Position numbers and translations under genes: made by a program. 64,000 nucleotides of DNA from UBA7887 sp964408735 (GTDB lineage Bacteria > Pseudomonadota > Alphaproteobacteria > UBA7887), in the NCBI GenBank assembly GCA_964408735.1, contig CAYPAX010000003.1:13981-77980 (forward strand), in the 5' to 3' direction. Shown here one piece after another: positions 52,363 through 61,659 of this stretch. Each line of letters opens with the position of its first letter. The stretch's first letter is position 1. A model generated the notes under the pieces. The model ran no database searches. It saw nothing but the letters and a program-made list of their open reading frames with translations, and had not been told where the DNA came from.

Positions 52363-54533
52363 TGCGCCTGCTCCGCCGCCGCTGTCGTCTCAGCCTCGGC
52401 TTCGTCCTTGCCGCGTTTGGCGGCGATGCCACCGAGCCAGAACATGAAGGCGACCGCGATCATGAAGACGAAGACCGTCGAGCCGACCATCTTGGTCATC
52501 ATGAAATTGGACGGCGTAAAGGCCCATTCGGAGGTGTCGCGCATGACCCCGTAGATGTGCCAGTCGCCGCGCAGGCCCGAGCGGATGAAGCCCATCAGGC
52601 CCATGTTCATGGTGATGACGAAGGTCAGCGCCAGCAACGCGAACTGGCTGCGTACCGTCATCTTGCCCCACTGCAGCGCACCGATCTCCTTGGCGCCGCG
52701 GAACAGGAAGACGTCGATCGCCGTGACCAGGATCAGACAGCTGATCAATTGCAGGAACTGGGCGACGGCGACATTGCGCAGGAACGGCGAGGCCTGCTCC
52801 ATGACCACGAAGCCGTAGACACCGAGGAAAATGACGACGTTGAAGGCGGTCACCGCCAGATAAATGCCCTGCGCCAGCTTGCCGAGGTTGCGCAGCGCCA
52901 GCGCCACCGAGACCACGGCGGCTGCGCAGTTGAAAACCAGCAGCCAGCCGACGGTACGGAAATACTTGGCGCGGTCCGCGGGCAGGTCGAGTTCGGCCGG
53001 ATCCATGCCCAGGAGGCTCACCGCATATTGGCCGACGATCAGGATCGCCACCAAGCCTGCCAGGGGAATCACGATCAGCGGCAGCCGCCCCTGCTCGCCG
53101 ATCGGCCGCACTTCGCTGCGATTGCCGCGGCGATAGAGCAGGAAGCTGAAGAAGGTCGACAGGATAATCAGATTGACCACCGCGTTCTTGGCCGGCATCA
53201 GGCCGAGGAACTTGAGCGTGGGATGGAACTGGCTGCCACCCATCTGGCCCACCTCCTGGCCGCTCAGGGGCAGATTGTGCGGCGTCAGCCAGATGGCGAA
53301 GGAGATGATGATCGCGCCGAGAATGAACTTGATATATTTGTAGTAGCGCTCGGCGCCCGGGATGCGGGTCATGCCGCTCCACAGATAGTAGTTCGAGATC
53401 AGGAACAGCGAGCCGACCAGCATGGCCTGGATGATGAAGGTCCAGGAGAAGTCGCCGCCCATCATGTTGTTGCCCATCACGGCACTGGTCGAATAGACCT
53501 CGCGGCCCAAATAATAGCCGGCGAACGGCAGCGGGATCAGCGCCATGATGGCGACGAAGTTGGCGATATAGCCCATCCAGTCGTAATGGGCCTTCTCGGC
53601 CGCGCTCTTGGCGCCGATGAACTTGACCGCGGCATAGGAGCCGGCGACCAGGCCGCCGAAGGCCATGTTGCCGAGCATGCGGTGGATCGCCACCGGCGTC
53701 GCCAGCACGTTCTCGAAGGCCTGCCACAGGGTACCGATCATCTCGCCGGTCTCGCTGACCCCGGCCGGGCTCATCATGAAGCCGGCCCAGCTGTTGGCGA
53801 GCTGCATGATGGCGGTGCCGGCGACGTTGAGCAGGATGCCGATAAAGATATGCGTGGTCTTGCGACCGCGCAGAATGAGCAGGCCGACGCCCACCGGAAC
53901 GATATAGAGCAGCACGATGAAGCTGCGCGTGTCGCCGCGCATCTCGATGCCGAGGCCGGTAAAGAACACCACCGCACCAAAGATCAGCACCAGCACGCCG
54001 AGGCCCTTGAACAGCCATTGCAGGCGGGCATCGAAAGCCTTGCCGCCCTTCATCCAGTTCCAGCCGTAGTAGTACAGGTAGAGCAGAAATGTCTCGGCAA
54101 AGAACAGCAGGGCATACAGGAACATGATGTCCTTGAAGGTCCCCGCCATGTAGCCCATGAAGGTCGGATAGAGGGTGAACAGCGCGAAGGCCAGCAAGCC
54201 GCCCAGCGCAGCCGTCGTGGCATAGGCGACGCTTAGCAGGCTGGTGAACTCGTAGGCGAGCTTGTCGAGGCGGTCGTCGCCCTTGCGCCAGCCGACAACC
54301 TCGACGATCACCGCGAACAATGGCACGCCGAGCACGAAGGCACCGAAGAACAAGTGCATCTGGGCCAGGAACCAGATCAGACGCCGCGAATCGAGACCCA
54401 GGAACTGGCGATATTCGTTGACCTCCTGCGCCGCCACCGGCGAGGCCAATAATGCCAGGCAAAGCACACCGAGCGCGGCGACGCCGAGGCGGCGCCAGCG
54501 CTTGCGGTCGCCATGCATGCGCGGGCCCGCCAT
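52359..54533 (-). CDS. CydA-like membrane cytochrome b subunit (module 2)
   Basis: 724 residues, larger than its paralogue at 45267 by about 127. His60 (QMHLFF), Glu147 (FFAET) and His284 (AIHRMLGN) match the haem ligands and proton Glu of CydA. Compared with module 1 there is an extra pair of membrane helices at about 170-230. The Q-loop motifs of true quinol oxidases are absent, and no CydB is encoded nearby. The C-terminal helices end at about 705. The start abuts the stop of the small cytochrome gene at 54534. Confidence 0.86.
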   Translation of the reverse strand: MAGPRMHGDRKRWRRLGVAALGVLCLALLASPVAAQEVNEYRQFLGLDSRRLIWFLAQMHLFFGAFVLGVPLFAVIVEVVGWRKGDDRLDKLAYEFTSLLSVAYATTAALGGLLAFALFTLYPTFMGYMAGTFKDIMFLYALLFFAETFLLYLYYYGWNWMKGGKAFDARLQWLFKGLGVLVLIFGAVVFFTGLGIEMRGDTRSFIVLLYIVPVGVGLLILRGRKTTHIFIGILLNVAGTAIMQLANSWAGFMMSPAGVSETGEMIGTLWQAFENVLATPVAIHRMLGNMAFGGLVAGSYAAVKFIGAKSAAEKAHYDWMGYIANFVAIMALIPLPFAGYYLGREVYSTSAVMGNNMMGGDFSWTFIIQAMLVGSLFLISNYYLWSGMTRIPGAERYYKYIKFILGAIIISFAIWLTPHNLPLSGQEVGQMGGSQFHPTLKFLGLMPAKNAVVNLIILSTFFSFLLYRRGNRSEVRPIGEQGRLPLIVIPLAGLVAILIVGQYAVSLLGMDPAELDLPADRAKYFRTVGWLLVFNCAAAVVSVALALRNLGKLAQGIYLAVTAFNVVIFLGVYGFVVMEQASPFLRNVAVAQFLQLISCLILVTAIDVFLFRGAKEIGALQWGKMTVRSQFALLALTFVITMNMGLMGFIRSGLRGDWHIYGVMRDTSEWAFTPSNFMMTKMVGSTVFVFMIAVAFMFWLGGIAAKRGKDEAEAETTAAAEQAQ

Positions 54534-54962
54534 CTATTCCTCTCCGCCCGCGAAGCGCCTGACGAAATTCAGCAGCTGACGTTGCTCGTGCACAGTGAGC
54601 ACGTCTTCCCAGGGCGGCATGTCGTTCAAGCCCGTCTTCATGGTCGCGAGCAGCGCCGCATCGCATTGTTCGAGGCGCTCGCCCGCGGCGAAATTGGGCG
54701 CGCCGGGAAGGATCGGGAAACCGTCATAGCCGTGGCAGAAGGCACAGTTCTCCTCGTAGAGTAGCGCCAGCGCGTCATCGTCGATCACCTCGGGCGTGTC
54801 ATCTTCAGCCTCGGCATCGGCGCTGGCCATCTGCTCGCATTCGACCGCTGGCACCGCCGCGTCTTCGCCCTCTTCCGCCATGGCGAGGCCGCCCGGCAGC
54901 ATCAGCACAAGCAACGCCAGGACGATCTCCGGAAGTGCGCAACGATCAGACAATGTGTTCAC
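54534..54962 (-). CDS. Small periplasmic cytochrome c
   Basis: 142 residues from a GTG overlapping the HEAT-protein stop (GTGA). Signal peptide (about 1-28), an acidic linker with an extra Cys (VECEQM), one CAFCH (about residue 73) and a distal Met in LNDMPPWEDV. A soluble mono-haem shuttle placed between the molybdoenzyme genes and module 2. Confidence 0.85.
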   Translation of the reverse strand: MNTLSDRCALPEIVLALLVLMLPGGLAMAEEGEDAAVPAVECEQMASADAEAEDDTPEVIDDDALALLYEENCAFCHGYDGFPILPGAPNFAAGERLEQCDAALLATMKTGLNDMPPWEDVLTVHEQRQLLNFVRRFAGGEE

Positions 54963-57115
54963 GCGACCTCGCTTGCCCTGTTGTCGTCCGCGGCCAGGAT
55001 TCCGGCGAGGGATTCGATACAGATGCCATGCAACTCGATGTATTCCGGCAGCGACAGGATATGCATGAGCCTGCTGAGCGAGCGTGAGTCGCCAAGGCGC
55101 CGCAGCGCAGCGACGGCGTCGCGGGCGAGACTGCCATCGGGCCGGAACAGCAGCACCAGCGTGGCATCGCGATGCGCTTCGCCGAAGTGCTCGGCTGTCA
55201 GCCCGCGCAAGGCTTCGCGGCAGACATCGGTCTCCGTGTCGTTCAGGCCATGCAGCAGTGCCGCCTCAGCCACTTCGCCTTCGCAGCGTGCCAGGAAGCG
55301 CACGGCACGGGCGCGAATATCCGTGTCCGCATCGTCGAGCAGCGCGCGGGCGCCGGCGACGGTCTCGGGCGTCTCGGCATAGGCCTCGGCCGTGGCCAAC
55401 GCCGCCAGTCTGACCGCCGCCTCCGCCGCGGCCAGCCCGGCCGCAGCCGGCGGGACTGCGCCGGCGTCGTCAAGCCTGGCGAGAGCGGCGAGCGCTTGCG
55501 CCCGCAAGTCCGGGAAGGCCGTCCGTGTCGCGGCAATCAACGCGGCCGGCGCGCGGCTGTCTCCGGCGCCGAGCAGACCCAGCAGCCTGGCGGCGACGAC
55601 GCGCTCCGGCGCCTCGCCTTCCTCCGCGAGCGGCTCAGCGGCCGTCGGCGTCTCTTCCGGCTCGGCGGCAATCATCGCTGCCAGGGTCGAAGAGGCGGGA
55701 TCGGCCGCGGCGGACTCGCGCACCCATTCGGCGATATCGGCGGGCATTTCCGTGCCCTGCTGTTCAGGTGCCGCGAGCGTCTCTGCGCCAACCGCGAGGA
55801 TCTCGATCAAGCGCGTGACCGCCGCGGGACCGTCGAACCTGGCCAGGGTCGTAGCCGCCGCGTGGCAAATGCGCTCGTCGCTGTCGCCGATAGCCGCGAG
55901 CAGCGCGGCGCGGGCCGCATCGTCCTCACCGTCGCCCGGGTGCAGCGCACGCAGCGCCTCGACGCGCAGGTGGATGTCGGCGTCGGCGCCGGCCAGACAG
56001 GCCAACAATGCACGCTCGGCCCCCGGCTTGCCGATCGCCGCCAGCGCCCGCGCCACGTCGCGCTGCAATTCCGGACCGGCGCCATCTAGCAGGGCGGCCA
56101 ACGGCGCCACCGAGGCACTGCCGCCGACACGGCCCAGGACCCTGACGATGCCCTGACGGACGTGTTCGTCACGAAAGGCCAGGAACTCTAGCAGGCGCGG
56201 CTCGAGCGCCGCATCGCCACATTTCGTGAGCACGCTCACGACCGCCTCGCGCACCTCCGCGTCATGGGCGATAAGCAGGCCTGCAAGCGGAGCGATATAG
56301 GTCGGGTCGCCACAAGCGCCGAGGGCGCGGATCACGCCGATGCGAACGATCGGGTCGCGGTCGTCGAGCAATTTTGGAATCAGCGCCGCTACATCAGGCG
56401 CCAAGCTGCCGCCACCGCTGGCGATCTCCGGCAGCTGCACCAGGGCCCGCGCCGCACGACGCCGGGCGCGGGGATGCTCGCCGCCAAGACGCACCAGCAC
56501 CGCCTGGCGCGCCGCCGCGCCGTCAAGCCGTGCCAGCACCTGGAAGGCGAGCTCCTGCAGGTCGTCGAGCTCCGGGTCTTCGACCACCGCCAGGACCGCC
56601 GGCAGCGCCCGCGCATCGGCGATCTCGCCAAGCGCCTTGAGGGCCTGGGCGTGCACCTCCCAGGAGGCCATGAACTCGTCATCGTCCACCGGATCGTCGA
56701 GCGCCGGATAGCCTTCGTGGGAAAGGCAGTCGACCAGCGCCGGCAGAGCGCGCGGCGCGGCGACGGCGCCGAGCGCCACAGTCGCCTGCATGCGGACCTC
56801 GCCATCAGGGTCGCCCTGCATGCGCTCGACCAGGGCTTCAACGGCTTCATCGAGCTTCAGGGCGGCGGCCGCCATGGCGGCGTCGCCGCGGATGTCAGGA
56901 TCGCCATCGTCAAGCGCCGCCGCCAGGCGCCTGCGGGCTGTGGGGCCGAGTTCCCCGAGGCGGGCGAGGGCGTCGATGCAGCAGCTGCGCAGCTCCGCCA
57001 AATCGCCGTCAATCCCGTCGCACAAAACATCGATAACGGCATCGCGGTCCCCATCCTCTCCCAGTGGACCGGTGGCCGCCGGCGGATCGCTATCCAGGGC
57101 TTCGATCATCGCCAA
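54959..57115 (-). CDS. HEAT-repeat protein
   Basis: 718 residues without signal peptide or TM helix. Many degenerate HEAT/PBS-lyase-like repeats of about 31 residues with the pattern (D)xxVRxxAxxALxxIGD are seen throughout (for example DGEVRMQATVALGAV, DPIVRIGVIRALGAC, DEHVRQGIVRVLGRV), with an acidic insertion at about 450-500. Such alpha-solenoids act as scaffolds or chaperones. Its position directly after the molybdoenzyme gene suggests a cytoplasmic maturation factor for that enzyme; that is inference. Confidence 0.85.
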   Translation of the reverse strand: MAMIEALDSDPPAATGPLGEDGDRDAVIDVLCDGIDGDLAELRSCCIDALARLGELGPTARRRLAAALDDGDPDIRGDAAMAAAALKLDEAVEALVERMQGDPDGEVRMQATVALGAVAAPRALPALVDCLSHEGYPALDDPVDDDEFMASWEVHAQALKALGEIADARALPAVLAVVEDPELDDLQELAFQVLARLDGAAARQAVLVRLGGEHPRARRRAARALVQLPEIASGGGSLAPDVAALIPKLLDDRDPIVRIGVIRALGACGDPTYIAPLAGLLIAHDAEVREAVVSVLTKCGDAALEPRLLEFLAFRDEHVRQGIVRVLGRVGGSASVAPLAALLDGAGPELQRDVARALAAIGKPGAERALLACLAGADADIHLRVEALRALHPGDGEDDAARAALLAAIGDSDERICHAAATTLARFDGPAAVTRLIEILAVGAETLAAPEQQGTEMPADIAEWVRESAAADPASSTLAAMIAAEPEETPTAAEPLAEEGEAPERVVAARLLGLLGAGDSRAPAALIAATRTAFPDLRAQALAALARLDDAGAVPPAAAGLAAAEAAVRLAALATAEAYAETPETVAGARALLDDADTDIRARAVRFLARCEGEVAEAALLHGLNDTETDVCREALRGLTAEHFGEAHRDATLVLLFRPDGSLARDAVAALRRLGDSRSLSRLMHILSLPEYIELHGICIESLAGILAADDNRASEVA

Positions 57116-57131
57116 CTTGCGCCACTTAATA

Positions 57132-59825
57132 CTAAACGATGTCGCGGCGTCCGAAGGACATCTGGGAGAAGTCGTGCTTGAAGGGCGATTCTCCCATGCG
57201 CTGGACCGTGCCCGAGGCGATCTTGAAGCGATAGTTCACGGTCAGCGGGTCCGGCACCCGCGGCACGATGGCGTTGGCCGGTGCGTTCTTGGCCAGGAAG
57301 TTGGTGAACACCACGCCCTTCTTGATCGCCGGCGTGACGATCGCCACGGCCGAGAACTGCCCGGTCACCAACTCGATGTGACCCCGCTTCATCTGCCCGT
57401 CGAAGCTCATGTCGTCGCTCTTGACGAACAGATTGTAGTCCTTCAGCACCGGCACCCGCTCGGACTGGATGACCACCATGTCACCCGACTCGATGCCGCG
57501 CGCGGCGGCATCCTCCGGATGGATCTCGGCAAAGTTCATGGGCCAGCGCTGCTGGATATAGGCGCGCCGCTCCACATCGTCGAAACCCGATTGCCAGATC
57601 TCGTTGATGCGGCCGTTGGTCACCCACAGCTCCTCGCCCTTGGGCGTCATGAAGTCGTAGAAATCGCTCCACACGCTCCATGGCGACTTGAGCAGGTTGA
57701 GCTTTCCGGTGTGGCTCTTGAAGGCGAAAATGCTCTTGCCCGCCACGGTGACCCCTTCCGGCCCGGTGTCCGGAACGTCGCTGCGGTTGTAGTCGTGCAG
57801 CCGCTTGGTCTCGAGGATGGTGTCGCCATCGAGCAGCAGCGGGCATTGCAGGCCCGTGGTGCCGTAGCTGCGCAAAAGCTCGTGCGCCTTCACGCCGCGG
57901 CGCATGGCCACGGTGCGCAGCACGTTGTAGTCGGTACGCCCGCCGCGGCTGAAGCGGCAGGATTCCTCGAAGACGTCGTTGGCCTCGTTCCAGTCGTAGC
58001 CCGCGAAACCCATCTTCTTGGCGAACATGGAGACGATCTTCCAGTCCGGCTTGGCATCGCCCGGCGCATCGTAGAAGGCCGAATACATGCGGATGCGGCG
58101 CTCGCCGTTGCAGCGCGTGAAATCGGACTCGCCCCAGGTCGCCGCAGGCAACACGATGTCGGCGTATTGGGCGCCGATCGGGTCGACCATGTAGATGTCC
58201 TGGTTGGCGATCACCATGCCGCCGCTGTCGACCCGCCGCTTGAGGGTGGCGATGATCTCTTCCTTGTCGAGCGAGCGAATCTGGTGCGGGTTGTTGCGGG
58301 TGTAGCGCCGGAAGGCGTCCTCGAGAGCCGAGGAGCCGGCCATGGCCTGCACCCAGGTGGTGCCCACGACATAGGCGAATCGCACCTGCCCTGACTGCAC
58401 CCAGCGGTCGAGATCGAGGCGGTGACGCCGCCTGCCGCCAACCTTGTAGGGCGACTTGAGGCCCGGATAGGGCCCGCCGCTGCGGCCGCCGCGCTGATGC
58501 CCGCCGAAGCGGGTGATCGCCTGGCCCGGCCGGCCGCCGCAGCCGAGGATCACGCCGAGCGTGCCGATCGACACGGTATTGAGGTAGTTATTCGACCAAT
58601 AATTGCCTTTCTCGATACCGATGGTGGTGCGCGGGCGCTCGCCGTCGGCCTTCGGCTTGGCCATCATCTCGGCCGCCTGAAAGAGCTTCTGCGGGTCGAT
58701 GCCGGCAATCGCCGCCGCCACCTCGGGCTTCGACTCCTCTTGCGACAGCAGCCACGCCTTCCAGTCCTCCCAGCCCTTGACCTGGAACTTGCCCCAGGTG
58801 GTGCGCCACTGCCACGGCGTGTTTCGCGTGCCCTGGCCGAAGCCGGAATCGGTTTCCCAGAAATTGTTCACCCACTTGTCGATGAATTCCTGGTCCTGCC
58901 AGCCGTTCTCGATGATGATCCTCTGGATCGCCATATGCACGACGGTGTCGGTGCCCGGGTTGAGGTCGATGTGCAGGCCGCCGTGCTTCTCGGCATAGGC
59001 CGCGCCCATGGTCCGGCGCGGATTTATCATGATCACCTTGGCCTTGTTCTTGGCGATGCCCTTGAGGATCCACTCGTTCCACAGCACGGTCTTGGTCTCG
59101 TAAGGGTCGGAGCCCGAGCAGACGATGCAGTCGGCGAGCGAAAAGTCCTCATAGGAGGCGCCGAAGATGTCGTAGCCGATGTCGGTCCAGCCCGGCACCG
59201 AATTGACGATCGCCGGATGGTCGTGCTGGGATACCGCCGGCGTGTTGATGCTGCGGAAAGCCAGCTTGGTCAGCGCGTAGGTGTTCTCGAAGAACTGGTA
59301 GCTGTAATACTTCATCGCCCAGGCATGTTCGCCGTGATGGCGGATAACGTGCTTGGACACCTCGGCCATGATGTCGAGGGCGAAGTCCCAGGTCACCGGC
59401 ATCATGATGTCGTTGACGCGGACCAGGGGATATTTCAGCCGGTCGCGCGTGGCCAGCCGCGGGCTGTAGACCTTCTGCGAGATGCAGCCGCCGCGGATGC
59501 TGTGGCCGCCGCGGGGGTTCACCACGTCGGCATCGGCGTCGGCGATGATGGCGAAGTTGTGCAGCTTGCCATTGTGCCCTGCCTGGGTGAACTGGTTCGG
59601 GCCGAGCCAGTTGCCCGCCAGCGGCGTCAGCGGATAGTCGCGGTGAAGCGCGTTCTGCTCCTTGGCAGGCCCGCCGTGCGGGCCCTCGGCCGGCCAGCGA
59701 TAGATCTTGTAGCCGCAGGCGACGATGCAGTAGTCGCAACAGGTGGTCAGCACCTCGGCGTCGGTCGGCGGCAGGGTGACGCTGTCGATGGGCTGATAGA
59801 AGGGTGTCGATGTGGTAATAGCCAT
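57132..59825 (-). CDS. AioA/IdrA-family molybdopterin oxidoreductase, catalytic subunit
   Basis: 897 residues with GGGAG before the ATG. Fe-S motif CDYCIVAC (Cys30, 33, 37) followed by GYKIYRWP, as in arsenite oxidase AioA, and a Ser (Ser109 in GGHSIRGG) aligning with the residue that replaces the fourth Cys in the 3Fe-4S site. The Mo-bis-PGD domains follow the AioA order closely (SSGSDPYETKT-like, IMINPRRT, GIEKGNYW, RFGGHQRGG, GERRIRMYS). Against AioA, His195, Arg419 and His423 are kept (His201, Arg439, His443) but Glu203 is Ser209. No own signal peptide; export with the Tat-signalled Rieske partner is expected. Neighbouring peroxidases make an iodate-reductase-like (IdrA) role the best guess. 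Confidence 0.85.
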   Translation of the reverse strand: MAITTSTPFYQPIDSVTLPPTDAEVLTTCCDYCIVACGYKIYRWPAEGPHGGPAKEQNALHRDYPLTPLAGNWLGPNQFTQAGHNGKLHNFAIIADADADVVNPRGGHSIRGGCISQKVYSPRLATRDRLKYPLVRVNDIMMPVTWDFALDIMAEVSKHVIRHHGEHAWAMKYYSYQFFENTYALTKLAFRSINTPAVSQHDHPAIVNSVPGWTDIGYDIFGASYEDFSLADCIVCSGSDPYETKTVLWNEWILKGIAKNKAKVIMINPRRTMGAAYAEKHGGLHIDLNPGTDTVVHMAIQRIIIENGWQDQEFIDKWVNNFWETDSGFGQGTRNTPWQWRTTWGKFQVKGWEDWKAWLLSQEESKPEVAAAIAGIDPQKLFQAAEMMAKPKADGERPRTTIGIEKGNYWSNNYLNTVSIGTLGVILGCGGRPGQAITRFGGHQRGGRSGGPYPGLKSPYKVGGRRRHRLDLDRWVQSGQVRFAYVVGTTWVQAMAGSSALEDAFRRYTRNNPHQIRSLDKEEIIATLKRRVDSGGMVIANQDIYMVDPIGAQYADIVLPAATWGESDFTRCNGERRIRMYSAFYDAPGDAKPDWKIVSMFAKKMGFAGYDWNEANDVFEESCRFSRGGRTDYNVLRTVAMRRGVKAHELLRSYGTTGLQCPLLLDGDTILETKRLHDYNRSDVPDTGPEGVTVAGKSIFAFKSHTGKLNLLKSPWSVWSDFYDFMTPKGEELWVTNGRINEIWQSGFDDVERRAYIQQRWPMNFAEIHPEDAAARGIESGDMVVIQSERVPVLKDYNLFVKSDDMSFDGQMKRGHIELVTGQFSAVAIVTPAIKKGVVFTNFLAKNAPANAIVPRVPDPLTVNYRFKIASGTVQRMGESPFKHDFSQMSFGRRDIV

Positions 59826-59839
59826 GGTGATACTCCCCT

Positions 59840-60406
59840 CTATGCCGCGACGTTGTCGTAGCGGCCATAAATCAGGCCGACCATGCCGACGGCCCAGATC
59901 TCGTCGCCGTCGAGCTCCAGCAGCACCTGCGGCAGGCTCTCCGTCGCGTGGCCGCTGATGATGATGCCGTGCCGGGTCAGGTCGAAGGTCGACTGATGGA
60001 ACGGGCAGGGGCCCAGCGCCGTATCGCTGCCCTTGTAGTAACGCCCGAGGTCGGCGCCCATGTGGGTGCACAGCGTGTTGAAGGCGACCACGTCGCGATC
60101 GGGGCCGATGCCGCCGCCCGCCTCCTGCCCGAGCTTGACCAACATGCTGTTGGTGTTCTTGCCTTCGTCGGGGTACTTGAAGCTTTGTGGCCGGTTGATC
60201 TGAAGCTCGCCGAGATTGGCGATCAGGAGGCGCGGATAGCGCGCCAGCCGCGCCGCCCAGGCCTTGCCCTCGAGCCCCGGGATACCGGTCAGCATGACCG
60301 TGCCGGTCGCCGCGGCACCTGTCCCGACGAGGAAGGTGCGGCGACTGAGACAGCCGCTGTCCGGCGGCGGCGATTGTTCGTGTGCGTCCGTTTTCATGGT
60401 GTTCAT
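59840..60406 (-). CDS. Rieske 2Fe-2S subunit with Tat signal (AioB/IdrB-like)
   Basis: 188 residues. A twin-arginine signal (SRRTFLVG, residues 21-28) with a following hydrophobic core. The Rieske ligands are Cys113-x-His115 and Cys134-x2-His137 (CTHMGA and CPFHQS). The two extra cysteines that make a disulfide in bc1-type Rieske proteins are absent, which usually lowers the redox potential. It should travel through Tat as a complex with the molybdoenzyme. It precedes that gene by 14 bases. Confidence 0.88.
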   Translation of the reverse strand: MNTMKTDAHEQSPPPDSGCLSRRTFLVGTGAAATGTVMLTGIPGLEGKAWAARLARYPRLLIANLGELQINRPQSFKYPDEGKNTNSMLVKLGQEAGGGIGPDRDVVAFNTLCTHMGADLGRYYKGSDTALGPCPFHQSTFDLTRHGIIISGHATESLPQVLLELDGDEIWAVGMVGLIYGRYDNVAA

Positions 60407-60417
60407 GACGCTCTCCC

Positions 60418-61644
60418 CTACTCGATCCCTTGGGCGTCGAGATAGAACTCGAGCCCGATACGCTTTGCGTCGGCCTGGTTGAGGCCGGCAACATCCGGCA
60501 TCGCCTCGTAGGTCGGCACCAAAGGCACCGCCATGACGATTTCCTCGCCGCTGATCTCCTCGAGGAAGATGACCAGGGCTTCCTTCTCCTCGTCGCTCAG
60601 ATTGAGCGGCTTGAGGATCGGGGACTTGTTGCCGACGCGCTCGGTGAACTCGTTTTCACCACCACCGTCGTTGTAGAAGTCTATGACCTCTTCGAGGGTG
60701 TAGAATTGCCCGGCGTGCATGTAGGGCGCCGTATAGGCGAGGTAGCGCAGCGGCTGGGTGCGGAACTTGCCCATGTCGCTGGGACGCTTGGTGGTGAAGT
60801 ACAGTCCGAGATCGTCCTTGAACTCGCGATAGTAATCCTCGTGCACGCCCTTGGCGTAGAGCTCGAAACGATAGGTGATGGTGTTGAGGCCGGTCTCTTC
60901 CCATTCGTAGGGACGCGGCACGCCGAGATTGTAGTATTTCTCGTCGGACAGCATCGGGCCGTTGTGGCACTCGATGCAATTGGCCTTGCCGGTAAACAGC
61001 TCCAGGCCCAGCTTGGCCTCGTCCGACAACGCCGATTCGTCGCCCTCGAGGTAACGGTCCAACGGCGTGTCGTATTGGGTCAGCATGGCGCGCTCGAACG
61101 TGGCAATGGCCTGCCAGGCGTCGTTGAGGATCGGCCGCTCGGTGCCGAATACGCGGTTGAACTCGGATACGTAGTAGGGCGTCTGGCGCAAGCGCTGCTC
61201 CATCACGTCCTGCTCGCCATTGCCCGAGACACCGCCGGTGGCAGCGGTTTTGGCCTGGGCCTCGAGGCTCTTGGAATTGCCCTGCCAGAAAAGCTTGCTA
61301 AGATAACCGGTATTGACCACGGTGTGGCAATTTCGCCAATGCACCACACCGGGATAGCCGCGGCAGATGGGGTCGTTGAAACCCCAGCCCTGCTTGGGAT
61401 CGTGGCAGTCGCCACAGCCCAGGCTGGCGTCGCCCGAGAGCTTGGGATCGAAATATAGCAGGCGGCCGAGCTCGGCCTTCTCCGGTGTGATCAGATTGTC
61501 CGGAGGCTGCGGCACCGGTGGCAGTGGCGCCAGCGGCGCATCGACATCGGGATCGCCCTCCGCCCAGGCACCAGCGGTGCCCAGAGCGATCAACGCCACA
61601 ATGCTCAGTAGCGGCAGCCGCAACATTTGCAGTGTCTTTTTCAT
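60418..61644 (-). CDS. Di-haem cytochrome c peroxidase-family protein (first after Rieske)
   Basis: 408 residues. Signal peptide (about 1-28), haem sites CGDCH (Cys77) and CIECH (Cys223) in the bacterial CCP/MauG pattern, with LGRLLYFDPKLSGDASLGC and LRYLAYTAPYMHAGQFYTLEEVI signature stretches. Bacterial CCPs reduce peroxide in the periplasm with electrons from small cytochromes. In iodate-reducing bacteria two such enzymes accompany the Idr reductase and are thought to remove by-product peroxide. Confidence 0.9.
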   Translation of the reverse strand: MKKTLQMLRLPLLSIVALIALGTAGAWAEGDPDVDAPLAPLPPVPQPPDNLITPEKAELGRLLYFDPKLSGDASLGCGDCHDPKQGWGFNDPICRGYPGVVHWRNCHTVVNTGYLSKLFWQGNSKSLEAQAKTAATGGVSGNGEQDVMEQRLRQTPYYVSEFNRVFGTERPILNDAWQAIATFERAMLTQYDTPLDRYLEGDESALSDEAKLGLELFTGKANCIECHNGPMLSDEKYYNLGVPRPYEWEETGLNTITYRFELYAKGVHEDYYREFKDDLGLYFTTKRPSDMGKFRTQPLRYLAYTAPYMHAGQFYTLEEVIDFYNDGGGENEFTERVGNKSPILKPLNLSDEEKEALVIFLEEISGEEIVMAVPLVPTYEAMPDVAGLNQADAKRIGLEFYLDAQGIE

Positions 61645-61659
61645 GGCCTGTCTCGCTCT

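Noticed and set aside
45267..54533. Canonical cytochrome bd oxidase (CydAB)
   Set aside because: Only CydA-like proteins are present. CydB is missing and the quinol Q-loop and GRQPW motifs are not seen.
52390..54666. Long overlapping frame on the same strand as the module 2 CydA-like gene
   Set aside because: Its translation is Arg/Pro-rich out-of-frame sequence, whereas the other frame gives a clear multi-helix CydA-like protein.
57132..60406. Straight annotation as arsenite oxidase AioAB
   Set aside because: The family fits, but the Glu203 position is Ser, no arsenic genes accompany it, and two di-haem peroxidases point towards an Idr-type system; the substrate is left open.
57132..60494. 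Longer start for the molybdoenzyme that would reach through the Rieske gene
   Set aside because: The added residues are out-of-frame Rieske sequence. The ATG at 59825 has a good ribosome-binding site and begins at the normal AioA N-terminus.
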